NCBI RefSeq assembly: GCF_021049265.1
Contig: NZ_CP088018.1
Span: 3,472,001 to 3,536,000 of the forward strand
Length of the DNA: 64,000 bases
DNA from: Ruania suaedae
GTDB taxonomy: Bacteria; Actinomycetota; Actinomycetes; Actinomycetales; Beutenbergiaceae
Direction of reading: 5' to 3'
Position numbers and translations under genes: made by a program. Below, in pieces: positions 38,625-46,029 of this stretch (positions are counted from its first letter, which is position 1; each line of letters starts with the position of its first letter). The notes below the pieces were generated by a model. The model saw only the letters and a list, made by a program, of their open reading frames with translations, ran no database searches and was not told the DNA's origin.

Positions 38625-40784
38625 TCAGGTCAGCACCACCAGCTCACGGGTGGACCGGGTCATCGCGACGTAGCGGTCCACCGCGCCGGTGATCCCGTCA
38701 CCGAACTCCTCCGGTCGCACGAGCACCACCAGGTCGAACTCCAGACCCTTGGCGAGCTGCGGCGTCAGCGACTGCACCCGGTCGGTGCCCGGGAAGTCCG
38801 GGTGCCCGATCACACAGGCCGTACCGGGGTGCTCGGCCGGCCACTCCTCGACGATCGCCTCCAGCTCCGCGACCGATCCGCGCCGCACCGGTACGCCGCC
38901 GGCCCGGATCGAGGTGGGCACGTTCGCGTCCGGCAGCGCGGCGCGGATCACCGGTTCGGCCTCGGCCATCACCTCCGACGGCGTGCGGTAGTTCGTGGAC
39001 AGGCTCGCCACGCGGGTGCGCGTGAGACCGATACGTTCCAACCGCTGCTGCCAGGACTCCGGGAAACCCTGGCGCGCCTGCGCCCGGTCACCCACGATCG
39101 TCAGGCTCGCCGAGGGGCATCGGGCGAGAACCATCTGCCACTCGGCGTCGGTGAGCTCCTGCGCCTCGTCCACCACCACATGGGCGAACGGTCCGGCAAG
39201 CCGGTCCCGGACCTCCCGCGGGAGCGCCGAGTCGTCCACCAGCGCCTCCTGCAGGTCCTCGTGCCGGAGCATGCTCATCACGCCGAGCTCGGAGTCGTCG
39301 TGCTCCATCAGGTGGTCGATGACCTCCCCGATGGCGGCACGTTCACTCGCGACGGCGGTCGCCCGCTCCCGTTCCCGGCGCACCAGATCCGCGTCCCCCA
39401 GCAGGCGGCGGGCCACGTCGAGCAGTGGCAGGTCGGCGGTGGTCCAGGCGCGGGGGTCACTGCGTTGGAGGAGCCGGATCTCCTCGCGGTCCAGCCACGG
39501 GGCGCAGAGTTTCAGGAACGCCGGCACCGTCCACAGGTCCCCGACGACGTCCGTCGCGGCCAGCCTCGGCCACGCGTTCCCGAGGGCGTCGGTGAGGGCG
39601 GTGCTGCGGGTGAGGTTGCGCCGGATCACCTCGGGGGAGGCCTCCTCGTCGCCGGTGAGCTTGTCGGCGACGATCTCGACCAGGGCGTCCCAGATGTCGG
39701 TGAGCGCCTCGTTGTGGGGCACGCTCGGGTCGACGGCGCGAAAGGCCTCGGCCCAGTCCTCGGGCGTGAGCACGATCGTCGCCCAGGGCAGCGTGACGCG
39801 GGTCTCCTCGGTGGGCGGCTCCTCGTAGAACCGGATGCCGGTGCGGATGCCGCGCACCATCGCGGCGGTGGACTTCAGCCGGGCGACCTCGGGATCGGTC
39901 TCGGGTGCGGCAGTGGCGCCCTCCGGCTGGAGGTCCGCCAGGGTGCAGGTGGCCACCCCGTCCTCCCCGAGGCTGGGCAGGACGTCGGAGACGTAGTGGA
40001 GATAGGGCCGGTGCGGGCCGACCACGAGCACCCCACCGCGACCCTCGCCGAGCTGCGGGTCCGAGTAGGTGAGATAGGCGGCCCGGTGCAGGGCGACCAC
40101 GGTCTTCCCGGTGCCCGGTCCGCCGTCGACGATCAACGCACCGCTGCCCGGCGCCCGGATGATCGCGTCCTGGTCGGCGGCGATGGTGCCGAGCACGTCC
40201 CGCATCCGGTCCGACCGGGACGCGCCGAGGCTGGCGATGAATGCCGACTGGTCGTCCATCGCCGCGCTCTGCTGCTCACCATCGCTGCGGTAGACCTCGT
40301 CCCAGTAGTCGACGATGCGGCCCTGGCTCCAGCGATAACGCCGCCGGCTGGACAGACCCATCGGATCGCCGTGGGTGGCGCCGAAGAACGGTTCAGCGGC
40401 CGGGGAGCGCCAGTCCACCAGCAACCGGTGGCCGGCGTGATCGGTCAGGCCGAGCCGGCCGACATAGGTGCTCTCGCCGTCGGCGGAGACCATCCGGCCC
40501 AGCACGAGATCGAGCCCGAACCGGCGCAGGGTGCGGATGCGCGTGGTGAGCCGGCGGATCTCGGCGTCGCGCTCGAGCGCGGCCTGGCCGGACCGGCCGG
40601 GATCCCTCCTGGTCCTGGTGAGCCGGTCGGTGAGGGCGGAGATCTGGGACTGGAGCGCGGCGGCGACGTCGGCCAGATGCGCCGCATCGTCGGCGATCAG
40701 GGCCGAGTCGGACTTGGCGTGGAGGTGGCCGGGCAGCGCGAACGGGGCCGGGGGCGAGATATCGGCAGCGGTGGCGGTGGGCAT
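38625..40784 (-). CDS. helR: HelR-type RNA polymerase recycling ATPase (UvrD-like superfamily 1)
   Basis: 719 aa. Architecture as in HelD/HelR: an N-terminal antiparallel coiled-coil (about 30-95), the DWRSPAAEPFF motif, Walker A GGPGTGKT (221-228), a long inserted helical domain, then VVVDEAQELTD, the NYRT motif and a C-terminal VAMTRSTRELVVL end. HelR proteins bind RNA polymerase, push its active site and clamp open, and displace rifamycins, which gives tolerance and works beside RNAP recycling. GGAG 7 nt before the ATG supports the start. A rifamycin-associated element lies 84 bp upstream, arguing for the HelR rather than the generic HelD subgroup. It is convergent with sulfatase 2. Confidence 0.9.
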   Translation of the reverse strand: MPTATAADISPPAPFALPGHLHAKSDSALIADDAAHLADVAAALQSQISALTDRLTRTRRDPGRSGQAALERDAEIRRLTTRIRTLRRFGLDLVLGRMVSADGESTYVGRLGLTDHAGHRLLVDWRSPAAEPFFGATHGDPMGLSSRRRYRWSQGRIVDYWDEVYRSDGEQQSAAMDDQSAFIASLGASRSDRMRDVLGTIAADQDAIIRAPGSGALIVDGGPGTGKTVVALHRAAYLTYSDPQLGEGRGGVLVVGPHRPYLHYVSDVLPSLGEDGVATCTLADLQPEGATAAPETDPEVARLKSTAAMVRGIRTGIRFYEEPPTEETRVTLPWATIVLTPEDWAEAFRAVDPSVPHNEALTDIWDALVEIVADKLTGDEEASPEVIRRNLTRSTALTDALGNAWPRLAATDVVGDLWTVPAFLKLCAPWLDREEIRLLQRSDPRAWTTADLPLLDVARRLLGDADLVRRERERATAVASERAAIGEVIDHLMEHDDSELGVMSMLRHEDLQEALVDDSALPREVRDRLAGPFAHVVVDEAQELTDAEWQMVLARCPSASLTIVGDRAQARQGFPESWQQRLERIGLTRTRVASLSTNYRTPSEVMAEAEPVIRAALPDANVPTSIRAGGVPVRRGSVAELEAIVEEWPAEHPGTACVIGHPDFPGTDRVQSLTPQLAKGLEFDLVVLVRPEEFGDGITGAVDRYVAMTRSTRELVVLT

Positions 40785-40867
40785 GGTGAGGCTCCGGGGA
40801 GGTGGACGGGCCGGTCGGGGCGAGGGACGCCGTCGCCGGGACGAAGCGACGATTGTGAGTCACGACG

Positions 40868-40888
40868 GGGGCCTTGCCGCAAGGCCCC
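40868..40888 (-). promoter_or_regulatory. Rifamycin-associated element (RAE) upstream of helR
   Basis: Perfect inverted repeat with 10-bp arms, GGGGCCTTGC and GCAAGGCCCC read on the helR strand, around a single G. The published RAE of rifamycin-inactivating genes, from memory, is GGGGCTTGCGGCAAGGCCC, and this site differs by one extra base in the left arm and additional flanking symmetry. TTGCGG inside it could act as the -35. Confidence 0.8.
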
Positions 40889-40945
40889 ACCTGCGCTATA
40901 CCTTGGAAAGGGCAAGGGGGCGCGCAGCCCCCGGTGTCGGCCCGA

Positions 40946-42631
40946 TCAGGGCTCGGCGATCTCCACATCGGCCTCCCGCCGCTCATCGGCGGCGCCCCTG
41001 ACCTGGCCGGACTCATGGTCGACCTCGAGGGCCTGGACCGAGCCGAAGACGGCGTCGGCGGCCGGGACCACCTCGACCGACCAGCCCAGGGCGTTCAGCT
41101 GCGAGGTCACCTCGGCAGGGGGTTGTCGCTCGGTCACCAGCACGGTGCCGTCGAGGATGAAGCGCGGCGCCGCCACCGCCTCCTCGAGGGACTGCCCGTG
41201 CAGCGCCCACCGGGTGATGACGGTGGCGAGGATGTTCGGGATCTGGCGGCCTCCGGGCGAACCGATGCCCAGGACCGGCCGGCCCTCGGCGTCGAGCACG
41301 ACGGTCGGCAACGACCAGCTGACCGATCGCCGGCCCGCCTCGGGCGTGTTGGCGGTGCTGGAGATCGCCTCGAATCTGCTGAGCTGGTTGTTGAGGAAGA
41401 ACCCAGCGACCATGTCACCCGAGCCCCAGAAGTTGGTCAGGGTGTTCGTCATCGAGACCATCAGGCCGTCGGAGTCGACGACCGTGAGGTGGGTGGTGTT
41501 GCCGGCCGTCACACCCTGCGGTGGCGCGGGCTCGCGCATCGCCGACGACGGTGCCGAGATGACTTGTGCGGCGCGGTCGGCATTGGCGCCGGGGTCCGTC
41601 AGCTCCTCGACGGGGACCTCCACGAAGGCCGGGTCACCCATCACGGTGTTCGCCGTCTCCTCCGCCACCAGCCACGCCCGGGACAGCGTCTCGACGTAGT
41701 CCGCCGACGACGGCGAGACCTCCCCGGCCCCACCGGACTCGGCGACCTGGAGCATCTGCACCAGGGCGGCGCCCGGAAGTGCGGGCGCCGCGGAGACGAC
41801 CTCGTAGTCACCGACCTGGCCCGAGACCGGGTCGGACCGGACGGTCTCGTATCCGGCGAGGGCTGCGGCGTCGATCCCCTCGACCCGGGCGAGCTCGCCG
41901 GCGAGCGCGCCCTCGTAGAACGCTCTTGACCCGTCCGCGGCGATCGCACGCAGGGTGGTGGCCAGATCCTCCTGCACCAGCCTCTCGCCCGCCTCCAGGA
42001 GAGCCCCGCCCGGGGCGAACTGGCCGAGGGAGCCGACGGCGCCGGGACCGTAGTCGCTGCGCATCCGCAAGGCCAGGAAGTCCGAGACCTCGAAGCCGTC
42101 CTCGGCGAGGGCGACCGCCGGGTCGAGCAGGTCCTCCCACGCCACCTCGCCATGCTGCTCGTGCAGCTCGGCCATTCCGGCCACGAAGCCCGGGATACCG
42201 GTACCGCTGGCCGGGACCCGCCCGTCGCTACCCACTTCCTCGCGGTAGTCATACGATTCGGGCCGGCCGCCGGTGGGCGCGACGATCGCGGATCCACCGC
42301 CACCGATGCCGGAGGCGAACGGTTCCACCACGCTCACCGCGAAGGCGGTGGCGATCGCGGCATCCACCGCGGTGCCGCCCTGCTCGAGGATCCGCATCCC
42401 GGCATCGACGGCCCTCGGGTGGGCGGCGCTGACGCCGTGCTCGGCCAGGGCCGGTGGCGGCGGCTCCGGATCCTCGGTGGTCGGCTCCGGTGAGGGCTCC
42501 GCCGTCGGGCCCGGCGGCGCCGAGGATGCGGTGGGGCTCTCCTGCGGGGTTTCATCGGGGGCGGTGCAGCCGGCCAGCACGAGTGCCAGCGCGGCCGGGG
42601 CGGCGGTCAGGGCGCGGGTGGCGCGTCGCAT
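40946..42631 (-). CDS. ggt: Gamma-glutamyltransferase family lipoprotein
   Basis: 561 aa. The signal peptide ends in lipobox LAGC (Cys22), and a Pro/Glu/Thr-rich spacer follows. The enzyme part has the usual order: HPRAVDAGMRILEQGGTAVDAAIATAFAVSVVEP, the large-subunit GGGGSAIV strand, and the self-cleavage/nucleophile site GNTTHLTVVD with Thr379 predicted to become the new N-terminus of the small subunit. The SPGGRQI oxyanion segment is present. The protein would hydrolyse or transfer gamma-glutamyl groups from glutathione-like compounds outside the cell. Actinobacteria make mycothiol, so the natural substrate is uncertain. GGAGG supports the start. Confidence 0.9.
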   Translation of the reverse strand: MRRATRALTAAPAALALVLAGCTAPDETPQESPTASSAPPGPTAEPSPEPTTEDPEPPPPALAEHGVSAAHPRAVDAGMRILEQGGTAVDAAIATAFAVSVVEPFASGIGGGGSAIVAPTGGRPESYDYREEVGSDGRVPASGTGIPGFVAGMAELHEQHGEVAWEDLLDPAVALAEDGFEVSDFLALRMRSDYGPGAVGSLGQFAPGGALLEAGERLVQEDLATTLRAIAADGSRAFYEGALAGELARVEGIDAAALAGYETVRSDPVSGQVGDYEVVSAAPALPGAALVQMLQVAESGGAGEVSPSSADYVETLSRAWLVAEETANTVMGDPAFVEVPVEELTDPGANADRAAQVISAPSSAMREPAPPQGVTAGNTTHLTVVDSDGLMVSMTNTLTNFWGSGDMVAGFFLNNQLSRFEAISSTANTPEAGRRSVSWSLPTVVLDAEGRPVLGIGSPGGRQIPNILATVITRWALHGQSLEEAVAAPRFILDGTVLVTERQPPAEVTSQLNALGWSVEVVPAADAVFGSVQALEVDHESGQVRGAADERREADVEIAEP

Positions 42632-42638
42632 GATCCTC

Positions 42639-43751
42639 CTACGGCGTGCGGGAGCGGTGGCGGAACGGGTGATGCATGAGCGCCTCGAACGGTCCGCGCT
42701 CGAAGCGGGATCGCCACAGGGTGGCGAGCAGGATGGAAACGGCGAGGATGGCGCCGGTGATGGCCAGGCCGGCCCACGCCGTCGTCGGACCCGGCCGGAT
42801 CACGGTGGCCAGCAGGATCAGGTGCAGCACGTAGACCGTCAGCGAGAGCTGACCGAGAGCGATGAGCGGGCGTAACCATCGAGCGCGCGGTGCCAGCAAC
42901 AGCATCGCGCCGAGCACGGCAGTGGCCAGGCCGGTGCCCGAGATCAGCCACAGTGGCATCTGCGAGTGAGCGACGGCCGAGACCAGCCGGTCGAACCCGA
43001 CCTGCTGCTCGTCGGGCTGTCCGGTGAGCGCCACGAGCAGCCGGGATCCGAGCACGGCGAGCGCGGCGGCGCCGAGACCGGCCACGACCAGCCGCCTCTG
43101 CACCGCCGGCGAGGCGAGGTCGCACCGGCCGAGCCAGAGCCCGCACAGGAACGGGGCGAGCCAGGTGATCACCGGGTAGGGTCCGCTGAGCAGGATGGCG
43201 GTCAGGATCGCGACCGGCCCGGCGGTGATCGGGGCAAGTGCCAGGTCGAACGGCTCGGTCGGTTGTTGCGCGAGGATCCAGAGGATCGGTCCGACCACGG
43301 TGATGGCCGATGCTGCGCCGATCAGCGCCCACCGGGGCAGCCGGACCGCGCCGAGAGCCAGCGCGAAGAGCACGGCATAGGTCGGCAGGATGACGCTGAC
43401 GTCGTGACTCAGCGGCTGCAGCGCGAGCCCGATGACGATCAGCACGCCTGCTCGCCACGCCAGGCTGCCGGCGACCCGCCCGGTACCGGTGCGGCTGACG
43501 AGCAGGCCGATGCCCACCCCGGCCAGCAGGACGAACAGCAACGACGCCCGGCCGTGCGCGGCGCGGATGACCAGATCGGCCGGTCCGGAATCATCCCGCG
43601 GGCCGACGTTGACCGCCACCATCCCGGCGATCGCGACGGCGCGCGCCAGATCGACTCCCAGGAGCCTGCCTCCCGCCCTCCCAGGCTGGTGCGCGGGCTC
43701 TGTGGCCGGGACCGGGGTGCTGGACTCGGGCGCCGACCCAGCTCTCGTCAT
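42639..43751 (-). CDS. Polytopic membrane protein, DUF418/DUF1624 (heparan-N-acetyltransferase-like) family
   Basis: 370 aa with about ten membrane helices. The first conserved block LLGVDLARAVAIAGMVAVNVGP is shared by DUF1624 and DUF418 acyltransferase-like proteins. The ending LWRSRFERGPFEALMHHPF is the DUF418 C-terminal motif. Some relatives are proposed to move acyl groups to cell-envelope sugars, but function is not established. It lies 7 bp upstream of the ggt-type gene and is probably co-transcribed with it. The start is uncertain: the ATG at 43751 has only a weak GAGGGCGG nearby. Confidence 0.8.
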   Translation of the reverse strand: MTRAGSAPESSTPVPATEPAHQPGRAGGRLLGVDLARAVAIAGMVAVNVGPRDDSGPADLVIRAAHGRASLLFVLLAGVGIGLLVSRTGTGRVAGSLAWRAGVLIVIGLALQPLSHDVSVILPTYAVLFALALGAVRLPRWALIGAASAITVVGPILWILAQQPTEPFDLALAPITAGPVAILTAILLSGPYPVITWLAPFLCGLWLGRCDLASPAVQRRLVVAGLGAAALAVLGSRLLVALTGQPDEQQVGFDRLVSAVAHSQMPLWLISGTGLATAVLGAMLLLAPRARWLRPLIALGQLSLTVYVLHLILLATVIRPGPTTAWAGLAITGAILAVSILLATLWRSRFERGPFEALMHHPFRHRSRTP

Positions 43752-43896
43752 CCGCCCTCGGCCGAGTCCGAGTCGCGGCGACCCGGATCCTCGAGCGCGG
43801 CGTCCATGCCTGTGATGCTAAGCCACCCACCTGGGCTCTGCCGGGTGATGCTGCCCGCCGGGACCCCCGGCACGGGGGCGGTCAGGGCAGGACACA

Positions 43897-43902
43897 TAGG
43901 AT
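43897..43902 (+). promoter_or_regulatory. Predicted -10 element (TAGGAT) of the leaderless alcohol dehydrogenase gene
   Basis: TANNNT hexamer ending 7 nt before the ATG at 43910. Confidence 0.5.
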
Positions 43903-43909
43903 CGCCGTC

Positions 43910-44905
43910 ATGCGAGCAGTGCGGATCCATGGCAAGCAGGACATGCGACTCGAGGACGTCCCGGCGCCCGAGCCCGGGCCGGGGCAGGTCGCCATCCGTC
44001 CCACCTACGTGGGGATCTGCGGGTCCGACCTGCACTACTTCTCCGACGGCGCGGCCGGCATCTTCCGGATCGTCGATCCGCTGATCCCCGGGCACGAGAT
44101 GTCCGGGACGATCGAGTCCGACCCCTCGGGACGGTACGAACCCGGCACGCCGGTGACCGTCCACCCCTCGACGTGGGGGCCGCCGTCGGACGGGCCACGG
44201 CACACGTGGGCCGGGGGCTCGTTCCTGGGAAGCGCCTCCACCTCCCCGCACACCCACGGGGCGATGGCAGAACGACTGATCGTGACCGTCGACCAGGTAC
44301 GCCCCCTGCCCGCCGGCCTCTCGCTGCGCACCGCGGCGCTGGTCGAGCCGCTTGCCGTCGCCCTGCATGCGCTGTCGGTGGCGCCGGTGCACGGGCGCCG
44401 GGTGCTGGTCTCGGGCTCGGGCCCGATCGGGCTGCTCACCGCCGCGGCCGCCCTGGCGCAGGGCGCGGCGGAGGTGTGGTGCGCGGACGTGCGCTCGGGC
44501 CCGCTCGAGCGGGCCACGACGCTCGGGGCGAGCGAGGTGGTCGACGTCTCACAGGCGGGGTTGCCCGAATCGGCCTTCGACGTCGTCTTCGAGTGCGCCG
44601 GGCTGCCGCAGACCGTGCACCCCCTGCTGCAGGCGTGCCGGCGGGGCGGGACGCTCGTGCAGGTCGGCAACGTCCCGAACTCCGACCGGCCAGTGAACCT
44701 GGCACCGATCGTGTCGAAGGAGATCACGCTGCGCGGGGTGTTCCGCTACGACGCCGAGATCGATGAGGCGATCACGATGCTCGCCGGTAACCCGCAGATC
44801 GAGGCGGTCATCACGCACGAGCTCGCCCTCGAGGACGTTCAGGACGCCTTCGCGGTGGCGGCGGATTCGCAGGCCTCGGGGAAGGTGATCGTGCGCGTCG
44901 GCTGA
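43910..44905 (+). CDS. Zinc-dependent alcohol dehydrogenase family protein, L-idonate 5-dehydrogenase-like
   Basis: 331 aa, medium-chain dehydrogenase fold. The catalytic zinc ligands are present (Cys in GICGSDLHY, His and Glu in PGHEMSG), with FLGSASTSPHTHG matching L-idonate 5-dehydrogenases. The NAD(P)-binding motif is SGSGPIGLL. The lobe that normally carries four cysteines for a structural zinc is replaced by VHPSTWGPPSDGPRHTWAGG, with none of them. It may therefore oxidise a polyol or sugar acid with a changed quaternary structure. The natural substrate is uncertain. The leaderless -10 supports the start; the next gene follows 28 bp later. Confidence 0.85.
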   Translation: MRAVRIHGKQDMRLEDVPAPEPGPGQVAIRPTYVGICGSDLHYFSDGAAGIFRIVDPLIPGHEMSGTIESDPSGRYEPGTPVTVHPSTWGPPSDGPRHTWAGGSFLGSASTSPHTHGAMAERLIVTVDQVRPLPAGLSLRTAALVEPLAVALHALSVAPVHGRRVLVSGSGPIGLLTAAAALAQGAAEVWCADVRSGPLERATTLGASEVVDVSQAGLPESAFDVVFECAGLPQTVHPLLQACRRGGTLVQVGNVPNSDRPVNLAPIVSKEITLRGVFRYDAEIDEAITMLAGNPQIEAVITHELALEDVQDAFAVAADSQASGKVIVRVG

Positions 44906-44933
44906 CGGCGCGCACCGGAGGTCAGGAGGTCTC

Positions 44934-45329
44934 ATGCGTCGCACGATCGCGGTGACGGGCGACGCCTCGCCCGAGGAGGTCTGGAGCCGCTACGTCCATC
45001 CCGGCCGGTGGCCCGAGTGGGCCGGCCACATCCGCTCGGTCACCTGCGATGACGAGATTCTGCGCGTGGGCTCGCGCGGGGCGGTCCACGGCCCGCTGGG
45101 ACTGCGCGCCGACTTCACGGTGACCGAGGTGGACAGCGCCGCGTGGGAGTGGGCGTGGCGGGTGCGCTGTGGACCGATCCGGCTCCGGCTCGCTCACGGC
45201 GTACAGCCCGGGTGCGGGGGGAACGCCGGCTCCCGGACATGGCTGACGATCGACGGCGCTGCGCCGGTGGTGCTCGGGTACGCGCTACCGGCCGCATGGG
45301 CGCTACGCCGGCTGGTCGCGCTGCGGTGA
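44934..45329 (+). CDS. SRPBCC family protein (START-like)
   Basis: 131 aa with the polyketide-cyclase/START-like pattern: MRRTIAVTGDASPEEVWSRYVHPGRWPEWAGHIRSV, a curved-sheet middle (LGLRADFTVTEVD, WEWAWRVRCGP), and a C-terminal helix (LPAAWALRRLVALR). These proteins bind hydrophobic ligands in a cavity, and many have no known role. GGAGG precedes the ATG. It probably shares a transcript with the dehydrogenase upstream, but no functional link can be seen. Confidence 0.8.
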   Translation: MRRTIAVTGDASPEEVWSRYVHPGRWPEWAGHIRSVTCDDEILRVGSRGAVHGPLGLRADFTVTEVDSAAWEWAWRVRCGPIRLRLAHGVQPGCGGNAGSRTWLTIDGAAPVVLGYALPAAWALRRLVALR

Positions 45330-45879
<550 letters not shown>

Positions 45880-46029
45880 GTCAGGCTCCTCGCTCGGTCA
45901 GCACACATCACGGCTGCAATCCCACACGGTGTGGTGAGCACACGGTCAAGCCAGACCGCGCATCCCCCTCCCCGGCTGCCAGCCCGGGCCGGCGGGCTCG
46001 TCCGAAGCGCCCGACGGCGTTGCCGGGCA

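Noticed and set aside
38802-41699. 965-codon open frame antisense to helR and the glutamyltransferase gene
   Set aside because: It spans two well-supported genes, is rich in Gly/Arg/His/Asp without domain features, and disregards the RAE and helR start. A shadow frame.
45981-46028. Small hairpins after dnaB that might end its transcript
   Set aside because: Stems are only 5-6 bp or interrupted, so they are not convincing beside the 12-16 bp terminators elsewhere in the window.
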